DNA of 64,000 nt from Ifrita kowaldi (lineage: Eukaryota; Chordata; Aves; Passeriformes; Cinclosomatidae), in assembly GCA_013398055.1 (NCBI GenBank), contig VZRS01014558.1:186924-250923 (forward strand), in the 5' to 3' direction. Every line of letters starts with the position of its first letter. Within the stretch, counting starts at the first letter, position 1. The translations under genes were made by a program, and so were the position numbers. The notes beneath the pieces are model-generated. The model did no database searches. It worked only from the letters and a program-made list of their open reading frames with translations, and was not told the origin of the DNA. Positions 24,961 to 39,460 of the stretch are shown here, piece after piece.

Positions 24961-27023
24961 CAGTATGTGTTTAATCCCACCTCTTTAGGCACCAAGACCT
25001 CAGCTGGTGTTGAGCTGTCGATACACCAACCTTTGCTGATGAAATTCTGTAACACAAACTATGCAGTGACCTGGGCAGCTGCAGTAACCTCTACACAGAC
25101 AGCACATGACAGTAAATGTCCTACACAATCAATACTTTCTGATATGTAATTGAGTAAAACTCTTCATTTACTGATTTGAATAAATCTGTTGCGTCACAGT
25201 GCCATGGGAGCTCAGGGGACACCACTGCAAATTCTAATCCAGACCATTACAAGACAAATGCAACTTTGCCTGTGGCCAGTTCCCACCGACATTTCTACAT
25301 CTGGGCTTCCACTGAAGGCAAAGAGAGCTCTGCATGGGGGACAGCAACAGAATATAGGTCACATCACCATTGTGGTATGAATGTTTACCCATTGTTAGTA
25401 AAACAATCTACTTTTTCTTTCCCAAAGATAAAAATCAATCCAAGTATGAAATTGCAATCCAGATTAAAAACAAAACAAAAGTAGCTAAACCACTCACATC
25501 CTGGGTCCTGCCTTGCAGCTGTGGGAGTGTTAGATGCCTGCAAGCCCTTTCTGTAATACTGCTAGCAAATGGAAACAAGAAACCTGTATTCTGCTGGTGA
25601 CAGGACTGCTATCACATCAGCCCTAAGACACATTCTTCTCTCAGGATTTCATGGAACAGCAGAAACAAGAGGGAGCTACAGGAATGAGTGACACAGAGAA
25701 TAAGGGGTGCAAGGAATGCAGTGGTCAAACTTACATGGTAGCACAAACAGACCTGCTCTGGAGAGCGTGCTGGCTGTAGATGGCAGAGCCAGTAGCAGGC
25801 TGAGCTCCACACAGAAACGCCAGCACACAGGCAGATAAAGCAGCTGGATGTTTGCAGCATCCCCTAAGACAAAACCCCTATTAAGTGGCTCCCCTTCCCA
25901 CTTAGTATCACCCTCCTTTCATGTAGCATAAACAGATGAACAAACAGGCACCCAAATACCACGTGTCTCACAGTAAAGATTTCCCCGAGCTGGAGCCTGA
26001 AGGGAAATGTGACACATGGAGGGCTGGCAGTCAGTCTCAAATTCAAGACTTGCGTGTTCCTTAAGTCACAAAACACTAACCTCTGCTAGGTCTCTGCTTT
26101 GTGGCACAGTCTCATTTCTACTGGTGAAACACAGAGTTCCAATCACAAGTGACTGTGACCTCTGGCTAGCAATCCTAATGCTGAAGAATAGGGAAGCTGG
26201 AAGACTCGAACCATTTGTCCTTCTAGAATACAGAAAAGCACTTTCCCAGGGCAGAATATGACAAATGCACCATTGCTGCATGAATGCTGGTTACAAAAAA
26301 TGGGGCTTTATCTCTTCCAATAAAGCAATTTTTTTTTCAGCAATAAAAGTATTAAAAGACTAAAGAAGAGAAAGATGATCAAACAATTGGAGATGATATC
26401 AAATCCATTTAAAGATCAGCACAGAGGAAGATGAGACAAGTTTTGGAAAAAGACTAAAATAAGCAGGAGGGCAGTTGCAAGAATAAACAAACAAAAAATT
26501 CCTTTGCCTTGAAGTCCAGTAGCAATTTTATGCTTTTAAAGGAAATACTCATTTTCTTCTCTACAGTTCTGCTATAATTCCGCTAAATAGCAAAAATATA
26601 CATATATTCTTTAAAACTTCAGCTTTCTAGCAATGTGATGACACAGCATATGAAAGGATCAACCTATATGTTTTCTGAATAACCATATCAAACTTCTGAT
26701 TTTTTCTTTCCTCTTTTTTCATGTTGTAAATGTGCCATGTAATGACAAATTTGGGTATAAATCCGACAAAAACAGATAAACAAAATCAGTAGAACTACTC
26801 ACAGTAGTAAAGCTATGCAGATGTCTAAATATTTGCAGGTGTCTTAGATAATAAGCTTTCACAGCAGGAACTACATATCTGTGATTAGTTCACTAGTACA
26901 CTTTTGAATTTTCTAAATATACATAATAATAAGGTTAACTCTGTGGTGTATTTTTGTTTGGCTCATCATAATTAAATGCAGCACAAATCTTTCGTATTTT
27001 ATTTTCTTTGTACTTTTTCCATT
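24961..27023. other. Gene-free stretch
   Basis: No gene is supported. Open frames of 60-102 codons between 24967 and 26281 overlap on both strands and carry no recognisable domain. No transposon was recognised. Confidence 0.5.
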
Positions 27024-27052
27024 GACACACACACGCATATATATATATAAAT
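27024..27052. repeat. Compound (AC)n(AT)n microsatellite
   Basis: A short CA run passes through GC into an AT run ('gacacacacacgcatatata' and continuation). It is below the length usually considered highly polymorphic. Confidence 0.85.
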
Positions 27053-30000
27053 ATTAATACATTCTACATAAACACAAAGAAATATCTTCATGAAGGTTAC
27101 ATTCAACCACTAATGCATACTGGTCAACAAGAAGCAACCACTCGTCCTAGAAAGTGTTTAGTTGCAAAAATGTTAATGAAATCCACAGAAACACTTAGGA
27201 ACCAGTTTTTTAATCTCATTACCATATCAAGGAGCTCCCTGTTAATCACTGTCCAAATTCATTTGGATTTATTGCATCACAGTTATGCTTACAATTAAAT
27301 GCCACAAGGTCCCAGTCAGATTAAACAAATGATTTTTCCTGTAGTCTTTACAGGAGTAGTAGTGACAAATCACATGGAAGTAAAATATATCATAATTAAT
27401 TAGCAGAGCCCCATAGATAACCTCTCCCACAAATCTCCACAGGCAATTTTAATAGGTTTCAATGTTTAAATATAAAACCCTACAAAACTGCTTAAAAATT
27501 CAAGGAATACTTGTACTTATTATAGGTAACAAATATGTCAGTCATGTAATTTTTTATTACATAATTATTTCTTTAGGGATGTTAGAAACAAGTAATTATT
27601 TTCTTAAAAATGAATTGGCAGCAACTATTTTAAGCATGCCATTGTGAATGAAATATTATCAAATAATTGTTGCATTACTAACAACTGACTTACAGAAAAG
27701 AAACATTTCCTTATCAAAGCACATAACATCTCACCATTGTAAGAAAATTTAATCTTCTTTACAGAAGCTTCAGTAAGCCAGTAGGAATTACAGGAAGATA
27801 ACTGGTCTTAACATAAAATATGAACACCAGTGTGAAGAAAAAGTGTTTGGCTTCTTTAGCTTGATTTCTAATAGTCCATGTTAGCTGCTCATTCCTCTTA
27901 TATGTGTTAGGAAAAGTAACAGATGACAGCATTCCAGAGACATGTCAGGAAAAAAAAATCTTCCTTTATAGGAATGAATATTTGTGAAATACTATGAACT
28001 GTTTGTGGTAATGTCTCTGCTTAAGAAATAGCAAATTCTACCTAAACCGATTCAAAGCAATGTGCTCCCAGAATGGGCAGGCTAGAATATATAAAACCTG
28101 CCAAACAAAATGCCCTCATTTATTTCCAGAACTAAGCTTTCATCTCAGTGATTTGGATTTGTTTATCAAGTAGAGGCCCTGGTGCTCCTTCATAAAAATC
28201 CTCAGTACACTGTATTTTGTCTGCCTTCAGTCTCTTCAAAACATCGAAATGTCTCATTTCTCATTCATTCCTTGCTAATGTTCACTTAGGGGGATATTCA
28301 AAAATGTCTGTGCTAGCCCAGGAAGACTGGTCTCCTGACACCAGAGAGGAAGGAACCTAACTTAAAATAAATGTTTAATGATGAAATTATTGAACTGAGT
28401 TTAGCCTTGACATGTCTGCAATGTCAAAAGAAAGTCTTCAAGTTAAATAAGAAGTTGTAGAAAATACTCCAGTTTCAACTCTGGTTAGTAGCAACTTCAG
28501 CGTGTAGAAGACAGATTTACCTTATGCCACAAACTTGAGCTGAAACTCAAGTTATCTTGCCTTCAGTTATTTTGAGCTACTTAACTGTGGTAGCCAACCT
28601 TCAGTAATCAAACAATCTTCCTGAAAGAATCTCTTGGAAATTAAACAAATTCTTTCATTTAGAAGCATCTCAATACTGACTCTTTTGCTGGGTACAAAAA
28701 ACCCCAACAGTGTTAGAAGAGAGGTGGGCAATTAAGGATAGAAAATTTGTGGGATAACATCATGAAACACTGACAGCAAGAAGGCTGTGAATGGTGAATG
28801 GACTATACAAATGTTACCAGATCCTCCAAGACAAAATATCAGAGAAAAGAACAATGGAGAAAAATTAATCTGTGAAGTCAGCCTCTATAATAGGAATGAA
28901 TAAATACACTGGAATTTGTAATATAGCTCTTCAACCTACTTGTGAAGAGTGAAAAACTGATGTTTAAAATATACAGCTATATTTTACGAACAGTACTTAA
29001 TCTCAAGTCAAGTAGCAGTAACAAGATTTTCAATAAATAGAGTCAAAAAAGGGAAAAATTAATCAACTTGGAACAAAAGATAACACCATAAACTTAAGAC
29101 CAAAAATTTCAGTCCATTATGCCCATTCCTGCTGCAAGGAAAATTTCCAATTAGGTAAGTGCAAATACCACAAAATGTAAAGTTCATGGTACCTCAAGAG
29201 GTTTCAGCAAATTACCCTGTGTGTATTAAGTAAATTACCTGTTATTGTACATGTGAGGAGAAGGTCTGTACCTGTGCCTTTCAGTGGCAGCTCACCATTA
29301 GATTAGTCCAGTTCTAGCACGAAATCACACTCACAATATGTGAGCAGGGTTAATTTTTGTTGAGGCACTATGTGTGGAAGAATAGCCAAAACCACTCTGT
29401 GCTGATGGAAGTAATCATCATTAGCTAAATGAATGTGCACTTAATCTCCTGATAAAGAACAGGAGGCAAGCACTGAGTTGGGGAAAACTCAGAAAGTACT
29501 TTAAAAGGCTGTTTCTGATGAGCTAGAAGATGGGAAGCTGCTGGCGTGATAAAACAAGGAGAGGTAATGCAATGGGACATCTGACTTGGGAAATATTTGC
29601 AGCAGCATTCAGAATGGGGAAAAAACATGATAAAACAAAAAAAAAGTTTCTGTTAATAAGTGAAAATATCAGGGGATGTGTGGATGCTCGGGGAACACTA
29701 GATCTGAGGAGTACCATATGAGTCTATTCATATTAGGACCTACAGAGATCAGAACTGAAAATGGTACCTGTCACTGAAGGGAGAGAAGAAGTTGGCAGAA
29801 AGACTGGTGGCCAAAATATTTGAAAATGTTTAAGTTTCAACACATGAGAAAATTCTGCAAAAATCCCATCATTGCTGTTACTCACAATGCTATGTTAATC
29901 AAACCTGAAGGATTACTATGGTAAAAGCAAGCCCATCAATACAGTTGCCAACTACCACTATTAACCTTTACAGAATTGATAATTTATTTTTAAATTTCTG

Positions 30001-33000
30001 ACTACAAGCTGTAACAGAGGATTATCTTTTTAATTGTTCATTCATCTTTGTTTTTTATTTACTTCTAATAGCTATCCTTTTACAGAAACCTGTGGGATTT
30101 CTAGATACACAGTTTTGTTTATGAAGGTAAAAAATAATAATATATTTTTAAACTTACCGGAAACATGAATAAATCAGTACATAATTGTTAAACCAAAGTA
30201 GCATCTAATCAGTTGCCTTTCACATCATAGCACTGACCCTAATCTCTGAGGCATAAATAAACATGCATTCTTCGTGCAAACTTTAATCATAAAAAAGAAT
30301 GAAATATATTCCAACATAAATATTTCAGCAAATAGCCATGTGAAGGAGCATGAATGTTTAATTTAGACATCACCTCTGTCACTATCTGTTACACATCATA
30401 CCAGTGTTTCTCCTCTGGGAATTCCAAAATCTAACCAAGTTTCCAGTGCCCAACTGAAAATGATATTCCTTCTTAGCCCCATAATACCCATCTTCTTCTA
30501 GGAACCTTAAAATATTTTAATATTTAGCAAAATCCTCTTTTGAGGTTATCATGCCATGTTTGGTCAATCCATGTCTTTACTAATACTACCTACAAAGTTT
30601 GAATAACCTCACATCGCCTTGCTTAAGCTGGAAGGAAGGGTTTAGCCAACTTCTTCCACGTATTCCTACCAAAGATCAAGTCATTCCTAACTAAGTTCCT
30701 CAACCAGAACAAACCACTGTGGTCAATTTAAGGATCTTCTGTTATACTGAACTTCTTTTCATCTATTCAAGAACTTAGCAATGGCACGTGAGATAGGAAG
30801 ACAGAGATGTTTTTAATATTGGCTTTCAAAGACTGGAGACAAAAGTTTAAATGAAACAGAGCAGGTGAAGAAAAATGTATGGTTTCCATATGCTTTGTCA
30901 CTGAAGACAGTGATCTCCCCTCAACTGCATAGAAGTGCCTTCGATCTATTGCCTCAACTAAACAACCATGTGATGACCCTTAATTGCACTCGAACTATGG
31001 GAACTGTTTGGGAATATACCATGGAGGGATTTGTGGCTGTATGTCTGGAGACATGCAGATACACAATACATGCAATGAACGTGTCTAAGTGGAAGGAAAA
31101 GTTATGTTCAGCAACTGAGTTCATTGCTCTGCGTGCAAAAATAGAGACTCATGAACACTAGAAAGCTGCACTTAAATAGCACCCTAACATCAAGGTTTTG
31201 CTCCTCAATCCCTGTGCCTATTAAGTCTATAGAAAGGAATAAAAATATAAATCATCATCATTTTTAAAGTACATACTGCAGCACTTCTAATGTGACATTT
31301 TATCTAAAAAAATGAGCTTAAAACAGCGTGACTTAGAGGAGCCATAGCAGCACATTATCTCTTACAGTTGGTTTGCAAGTGGTCTCGTATTTTTCCTCGT
31401 TGGAGCTCAGTACAGAATTAGCACTTCCCAGAACACACTGCCCAAGACTTAATGGAGTAATAGAATGTGAAAGAAAAGCAACTCAACAAAAGCTGCAACT
31501 GTGTCCTTTTCTCCTTTTCTCTGCTCACCTGCCCTTTTCTGAAGTGCTCTGACAAGTGCTTGGCACAATGGGATCTATGTCCATGGCCTTGCATCCACAG
31601 TTCACTGTCTGGGTTCTTAGGTTGAACTTTAGGTGTTTATGGGCTTCATCCTAACTTTTTCAGAACCTCAGTACGGGAGGGTCTGTTCATAAGAATGAGT
31701 AAATTGAGCTGGCTGCACATTTCTAATGAGAGAACTAATATATTACTACACATGAAAAATGGGTAACAGAATAGAGTTCAATAGAAAGAAATGGTGCAAA
31801 TACAGGTCTAACTCAGAGGCAGTCACAGAACGTCTACCCTATAAGCCAGCATACACCACAAACTGAAGTTCCTCCCAGGATTCTTTAAGAAACTTAAAAA
31901 AACCCTTAAACATTAAAAGCCACAATTATAATGCTTGAGAGGAAGACAATAACACCACATGTTTGAAAAACCCAACAGATGAGCTATAAGGAGCCAAACC
32001 AATGCTCTGCATAGTAGCAACACACAGGATAAATGAAGATAACTTTAATATGGAACTTAATACCACCAGTGAAAAGCTCAGAAGGCCGATGGCCTCAAAC
32101 TGCCAATTTGGTCTTCCCTCAATAAATTAATCAAGTGAATCAGTAAAAAAATCCCACACCATATCTTTGTCCTGTCTTTGCAAAATACAATTATGACAGG
32201 CAGAAGCTCAGGAGAAGCTAAGACAATTTTTGGTCACAAGTAGGGGAGAACAGAGTGTTATCCCTGATGGGCATTTGTTAATTCAGTAGTGTAACAGATC
32301 AGAACTAGTGCTTGTATGCTCATATGTAAGCTGTGAATGAACAGCAGCCGTGTCTTTTACTTCCTAACATACTTTTGGAACCAACTATAGCAACAGGAAA
32401 ACCACAGTCAGTCCTGGCTGAAATAGAAACAGTTCGTTTTCATGGGAGAAAAGGTACAAGAGTAGCTCATATGCTCAATGCAGAACTGGAAATGTGCACC
32501 TATCAAATCGCAGTTCAAATCAATTATCTGTATCACACGGCATTAAATGACTTCCAAATTAGTGGAGAGCATCCTGAAAAAATTAATCTAAACCCATCAG
32601 TGACGGGGTTTGAAGTTCTCAGAGTGTGTACATCTCTGGAGAGATTTGTGTCTATATTATTTCATTTCAGGGATTTATAGTGAATCTGTCAGTGTATTTG
32701 GACACAGACCTCATAAACCTTAATCATATGGATGTTGCCTTCTATTCTGGTGGATGTGCCATACAAGGGAGCAACTCCCATATTTCGGAAGCTCTGACAA
32801 GTGCAGGGCATGTCTCTAAGCTGATGGGTGACCGTGCTTGTCAACTCAGGAAGTTTCGAGGCAGAAAGCAGCCCCTTCACCTACGCTCCAAAGAGGCAGG
32901 TAAGTTGCCAGCTCGTTTCTGAATGACCTGGAGCTGAATGAAATAAAATATTTGAGTTTCTGCATTTCTGAGCAGCATGAAGTGCTTGAGGAAGGAGTTT

Positions 33001-34079
33001 CCCACAAGAGGGAAAGCTGCCACAGCACTTTAAACACTGGACCATACCACAAAATAACTCTCAGACTGGAGTAGTGGAGGCAGCAGTTTCAGTCCACAAG
33101 GTTTGATGCAAGGTTTTTGGGATTTCGAAGACCTGCACTAGTGCAGTAAGCAGAAAAATACAGAGTAGTCAGACGGGAATGGTATTATGGGACATAGTAC
33201 TGTATATTGAAAGTTTTCTCCTTTGACACTTAACCTGTAACATGTCTTTTTCTCCCAAAATGCACCTTGCTTTCAGAGGTTCAGGCCCAAAACTCTACCT
33301 GATCAAACTGCTACAAGCCCAGGGTCATTCATTGCATGAGGCAATCAACTCTTAGCCCATTATGTACTTCTAAACCACTGTGATTACAGAGAAAAGTATA
33401 TCAGTTTACACTGTCCTTGCAGGTCAGCATTGACTGCAAGAAAGTAGTAATTAATACAAAATTACTTACCATTACTCATCTGAGAAGTAAATCATGAAGC
33501 TAGAACAACTGAATTGATCAAAATCATCCATTCACACCCTAAATCACACCATGTGCCTGTAACATACTCAGTAGAGTGAAGTCTTCATTACAGTTGCAGC
33601 CTTAGGCATTATACTAATTGAATAACAAAATAACAAAAAAAAATAATAATAAACAGAAGCTTTAAAGAAAACTCAGCATCTTAACCTGAATATATCTAAC
33701 TTATTTGAACATCTTCTGTGTGAACTTCCCAGAAAAGACAAGAGCAAATAGCAGAGCAGTGATTACAAGGAAGCCTTCACAACTTTGGTACCATATCACC
33801 TCTGGCTCGGTGTAAAGCCTGCTATATGCACAGCCCATACACATTTTGGGGCCCTACACAGCAGCTAGCTTTCTGCCAGGTAGCACTACCAAAACTACAC
33901 AGTATTTTTCCTGGGATATTGTTCTGTCCTGACCACAAACTGAAGCACAAACTTTACAAGCAACAACTTCAACAACTTTGGAAATGGCTCCACTCCAGCA
34001 GGACACGCCCCGGAGTGCATTACAGCACTGCCTTGTAAACTCTTTTATTAATTTCATAATAAATGCTTAGAAATCAGAC
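27053..34079. other. Gene-free AT-rich stretch, 7 kb
   Basis: This is the longest featureless block in the window. Open frames reach 115 codons (32333-32680) but show no recognisable domain, signal peptide or conserved motif, and other-strand frames overlap several of them. No CR1, LTR or MIR signature was found by eye. Confidence 0.55.
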
Positions 34080-34510
34080 TTTTTGCGGGTGATAATTAAA
34101 TATAAAATCAAGGCAAAGCAGATGTGTGATAAATTCTTGGCAATGGTCCTGTTTAACTGAGTTTTAGCGTGGATTTCTGGCAAGCCCAGCCCTGCTCCTG
34201 CTCTGGATCCCCCTGCAGTGCACGTCGCCAGGGCCCTTCATGGAGCACTTTGCCTCTCTCAACACTGTCTTTAAAGTTTCACTTACCATTACAACATATC
34301 AATGTGGAAAGGTTTAACACTTGATTTGGTTTTGTTCAAGTTAAAATCCACTGCTGCAGTCCACAGTAAAATTTATTCAAAAGATCCATAAACTTTTTAT
34401 GCACTTTTCAGCTCAATACCAGCTCATTTTTCTTTGATGACATCAGCGCAACAGTGACTTTCTGTTGCACTTACAAATGGGACAAAACTACCGAGAACTT
34501 TCAATAGTTC
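34080..34510. promoter_or_regulatory. Candidate conserved regulatory block
   Basis: The block begins with 'gcgggtgataattaaatata' (TAATTA homeodomain core) and contains several isolated CpGs in otherwise CpG-poor DNA. It also has a CTTTGAT word (TCF/LEF-like, 34432-34438) overlapping a near-palindrome TGATGACATCA (34435-34445) whose reverse strand reads a CRE-like TGATGTCA. No coding frame is present. This is a motif-based inference only. Confidence 0.33.
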
Positions 34511-34703
34511 CATAAAATGAGGCCTATACCCCAGAAGAGGAAAGTACGTAACATCTCAGCTCTCCTCCCTTCTCACCACCTCTCTGGCTGTCAAAGGAAA
34601 ATTACAAATGATAGATTAAAAAAAAAAAATCACAGAAAACTTAAAAACGAATAGAGCTTATACACACACAGGTTTCCATTAACACATAAACTGCTGGCCA
34701 CAT

Positions 34704-34835
34704 GGTCTGTTTGAAGAGAACAACACTGGACTTTGTCCCCGCAAACCTGACTTAGGTTTGGAAATCCCCGGTCTGTTTGAAGTGACTGATACTGGACTTC
34801 ACCCCTACAGATCTGAATTAACTTTGGAAATCCCC
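34704..34835. repeat. Diverged 66-bp tandem duplication, two copies
   Basis: The two units, 34704-34769 and 34770-34835, are directly adjacent, equal in length (66 bp, no indels) and about 77% identical by hand count (51 of 66). Both start 'ggtctgtttgaag', carry 'actggactt' at the same offset and end 'tttggaaatcccc'. The lack of indels despite over 20% divergence is noteworthy. The duplicated unit is not a recognised transposon. Confidence 0.88.
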
Positions 34836-37800
34836 ATTCTGAGCCTATTAGCCACCTTCCTTCTCCCCAGAAAATGATGGGTTTTGTTCACTCCCATGGG
34901 TTTTATTCATTCCAGACCATGCTGGAGAATGAGGGGAGGAAGTGAGTGAGGATGTACTCCAGTGAACTGCCTGTGCTGAGCTGAGACCTCCTCCATTGCC
35001 TCTGCTTGGGCTATGGGCACAGCTACAGCTGCCAGCCACACAGGGACACACAAAGGCCTCTGAACACACGGTGTCTTCCCCTTTCCAACTCATGCTGTGC
35101 AGTTGCATCCAGTAAAATTACAAGCCAGGCCCAACACAGGTGGTTTCCCCTCCCTTCAAAGTGACCCTTACACTCTGCTGCACTGCCTGGCTCAAAACCA
35201 TGTCTGATTTGTTGCCGTGAGCCTGCCAAGGCTGCAGAGGGATGGGATAAATGTGCCCAAGAATGGTATAAGCCACTTTAATTTGTCATATAAGGAAGTG
35301 TGTAACTAGATGCCATGTCTCTACTAAGGCCTGTCTGGTTTGGCTCAAGAGCAGGACCACATCCACTTACACAAACCACTAAACTCCTGACCTGTGTGAA
35401 CCCATAGAGAAGCAGAGCAATGTCTGGAGCTCAGTAACTCCTCACCCTGCTGCTCTCTACTGTTCCAGACACAACACACATCAGGAGCACGGATGATGAG
35501 CAGGATATATTTTCTAACTTGGGCTATTAAAGGTTGCTACAACTAAAACCATAAACAAAATTAACTTCAGCCTGTAGTCTGCATTACAAAATTCATTTGC
35601 TACTAAATTCATAAGGACATGTACATCAGGCCATCCTGATTCCTCTGTGGGTCACCTACTTGGGGCTGACAAAGAAAATTCACCGCACTGGAGGGGACAC
35701 CTCACACCCCAGGAAGGGATCCCACATGGTCCCCACCCTCGGGAGCCTGTTTCTGTCTGGGGAGGAGAGGAAAATCAGACAGTCAGTGAGCTTGTGGAAA
35801 CATGTATCCCGCATTAACCTCACCCATCCAGCATCAATGCCTATGAATTACAGAAGCAAAGAGAAACTGCATAAAACCTAGCTATTTTAACAACCTATTT
35901 TGCACAGTAATTAATCAGATCAGCCCTCTAAGGGGCTCCAAAGATCCTAAGGTAAACTTAATTCACTCTAATTGAATTAAAAACTATTAAGCCAAAAGTT
36001 ACCGTGCCTAGCAAGGATAAAAAAATGTTCCTATAAAACCTCCCTGGAAGTAGGGATCTAGCAGTTATGCCAAGCAGCAGAACAAGAGGAGATGCACCTC
36101 AGAAATGACAAAAATCAGAAAATGCCGCAAATAAAAATATATTTATTTTGGTCCTTCAGTCTAAGTTTTAATATTTTAAAGTTAATCACAGCATTATGCT
36201 CAAAGGTGAATGACAGAGTACTTTTCAGGGTTATGCCATGCATTGGATAGGGCAGAGCGTCAGCTTGCTTTATTTAATACAAAAGGCTTAAGTCAGTTCT
36301 AAGGTAAAGATTGTACTTCCCACTCCTCAGAGGTGAAACAGAAACAGTTTTCAAAATTCAAAAATGGAATTCTATAGAAATTATAAAGTAAATTATTTAT
36401 GCAAGTGTATTAGTACATTTTTTTATCAATGATTGCATACAAAGATTTCCATGTATACAAATGTCCTCACCTTGAAACAATTCAGTAATTTGTTCATGTG
36501 AACATGTGTGGCCTGTGGATTGCCTGTGAACTACTTGTCCTAGATACTGTTTTGACTACTTGTAATTCGTATTTTTCTCTCTGCAACACTTGATTAATCA
36601 CCTCCATCTCATGTTATTGTTCTTACTTGCAGCCTGGATGAACCCCAAAGAATTTTCATATTCACATGCCTGGGACAAATATTCAAATTACATACCTTTG
36701 CACGATTATCTGCTACCATTTCTTTTCTCTGGAACATTCCCTCCATTAAACACTTACTATTAGGAACATCCAAAGTGAATAAAAAGCAACATGAAAAACT
36801 AAAAGGCATTCACAGAATTTTTCTAGTGAATGCTCACAGTCTTTTTTTTTTTTTNCAAATAAAAATAACCAAACTGTAGAATAACTACAGTGCAATTACA
36901 TCAACAAAATTTCTATTACAACATTAAACTTCAGGAAAAAATTCCAAAACAAAGTTTTACTATCAAACAGGACAAACAATTTTCCTGGGAAGTTTTCCTT
37001 TTAAAAATAAAAACCAAAACTCTGCATACTCTCAGCCCCAAAAAGTAGATGGTAGCCATTACTTTTACTAAAATTATCACTGCACTTATACTCAGAAATA
37101 CGGGCTCAATGGCTACTTGATTTGTCAGGAGAATGAAAAAATATAAACAACTCAAGAGTGTTCTGAATAAATGGCAATTTAGCAGAGATACAGTGTTTCC
37201 TTGAATGCTCTTTTGGCTATAAGCAATAATGCTGCCACAAAAATCTGGTTTGCATCATCTAAATGCTTGAAAAAAGAACACATAATTTAGGAAAAAAGTG
37301 ATGGCTGCCACTTAGCCATAAAGAGCAGCACTAGTGTTAGAAATAGCTTTCCTATGATATTTTTGTTCATGTTCTGGGCTTTTTCAGCAGTAGAAGTAAT
37401 TACCGTGGTTTGTGAGGGCAGTGTTTAGTGCTATTATCCTTTAAACACTGTACACAAACACCAAGTCTGACTCCAGGAAGGTTGAATGTGGCCACAAGCA
37501 AGGCTGTAGCCACATCCTTGCCTTTAACCCACCAAGGAGCCCCAGTGATTTAATGAGAAATAAAGGCTGCACTCAAGAAAAGGTGTGTTGGCTTTGATGC
37601 AACTTCTCGTCTGTCAGAAAGAAACATTCTTTTACACCTTATATGATAATTTTATGCACAATACTTTAGCCTAAAAGACAGTGAGTGGAATGGCCCTTGA
37701 AACTTTGGTTTCATGGACTGGATATTCTTTTACTTTTCTTAGAAGATGGAACCCATTGCCAAATCTCTGTCATCTGTGCTCTGTGAACTTTGTATTTCTG

Positions 37801-38749
37801 CTTCCAGGAACATCCTTTACATGCCTGAAAAACTTCTTTGAAAGAAGACATCCCTAAATAGCTAGAGATGGATTTCTGATGTGCTGTCACTGGTAAAACA
37901 GGTACTGATGATGCCAAAGGGGCACAGGCAGATTTGAAGCTCAGTGTGCACCAGGTAAGGCTTTTACCTCCAGTATTTGGGGAATTAGCCTGTACCAGCC
38001 TAATCCATTGCAATGACCCCTTAGAGCCGCTGTTTGAAACAGCTCACAGCAGCCAGTTGGGAGGTTTGAAAAACCTCCAGATCCCTCCAGGATTCTGCGG
38101 ATCCCAGTGATTCCTGGAGTGTGCACACCCCATGCTGTCAGTCTGCATCAACCTCTCCTCCCCAGAGCAGCTCAGCACTGTGACCAGCTTCCTCTCCAGC
38201 CAGCAGAAGGCCAGTAGAGACTGCAAGGGAAATCACCCAGTGATGTGTGTCACTACACACAAACACACACTGCTTCAGCTCCTTTCTACTGGCACAAAAC
38301 TCCATTCTACTTTGTCATATAATCTGCAATTAACCCAGATGCCTGCAGACAATGCGTAAGTGCTCGTCTGAATACCAGCTCATTCTTCTCCTGTTCTTAC
38401 ACAACCTTCTTTTATAAAAATTTTCTAGGAAAGTGCCTCTGGGACTGGTTCTTTAACTTCCTTCCAAGACTCAGAGGAACTCTGCTGTATTGACCCTTCA
38501 GCCAGCTGAAGGAGCCTGGAAGCAGCCTTTCTAAATGACAGACAGGGCACGAGGAATGCAGGAGTTTCTCCAGCTCCAGTGGAACATGAATCAATTCTTA
38601 CAGAAATTAGTGATAATAGCATGTATATCACATGAATCCTCTGCTGTGTTTTTTACATTTGCTGAGGAAAAAAAGAAGTTGCTAGTACGGGCTGTGCACT
38701 TTGAACATCAACAAGCAACACCCTGCACTAGCCATTAGACCATAGGGAT
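34836..38749. other. Gene-free stretch
   Basis: No gene is supported. The left end (34850-35230) is GC-richer and gives overlapping open frames on the minus strand. Frames at 37711-38226 on the minus strand overlap one another and have no recognisable domain. A T14 run with one ambiguous base lies at 36842-36855. Confidence 0.5.
36855..36855. other. Single ambiguous base (N)
   Basis: One N at the end of a T14 homopolymer, most likely a sequencing or assembly uncertainty of homopolymer length. Confidence 0.95.
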
Positions 38750-39460
38750 GGCCCATTTATTAACACTTGGGTTTGCTCTGATTACAAAGCTGGCAGGTAT
38801 TCCCTTCCTCTTGCAGCATGGCAAGCTGACTGCAACAAAATCAATACGCCAGTTGGCATAGATTATGCATATGAAATACACTTTATCAACTGTCTGGCTG
38901 ACACAGGGTGCGTGGTCACTTTAACAGCGAGGTGTGGGGTCAGCAGGGGTGCAGGTTACACCACGGGACAAGCTTCCAAATTCAAAGAAGAAATATTACC
39001 TTTCCAATCAATGGATTAAGCGCCCTGCCACTGGCTTTGCACCAAGGGCGTGTCTGCTAATTGCAAGGAGCAGATTGAGCACCCCACATTCCTCAGCTCA
39101 GACAATAGGGAAGTGGCACACCTAATCCCTTTAAATGGGATGCCTGGTGTTGCCTGCAAATCTGTTTACACTGTTTAGCAAATGTGAATTAGTATTTGCT
39201 GGCATAAACGCCCTGCTGTGCAGACCTTTGTTAACTTGAGGCTACTTCCTTGTTCTCTCAAAGCTGTTAAATGACTCAATCTGGCCTTAATATGTTTCAG
39301 CGCTGTATTCACTACTTATCTCTCAGGCCTATTGTTTTCCAACGCATCCTCATAAACGTCTACGAGGTTCTTCATTGTGACAACAATTTGTTCAATAATT
39401 ACAGGTTCACACGAAGAAAGACCAATATACTGTGTGGAAAACCAGATATATAGACGGAGG
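38750..39460. promoter_or_regulatory. Candidate enhancer cluster with POU, OTX and forkhead words
   Basis: Visible words, left to right: GATTACAAAG (SOX/TCF-like, near 38779), a POU/octamer-like TTATGCATATGAAAT (38863-38877), TAATCC (OTX/PITX-type, 39123-39128), TGTTTAC (forkhead core, 39163-39169), and several isolated CpGs (I count 12 in 38821-39420). Sequence complexity is high and no transposon signature is present. The part at 39000-39330 reads like slowly evolving sequence. The frame at 38934-39125 has no recognisable domain. The identities are motif matches, not demonstrated binding. Confidence 0.4.
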
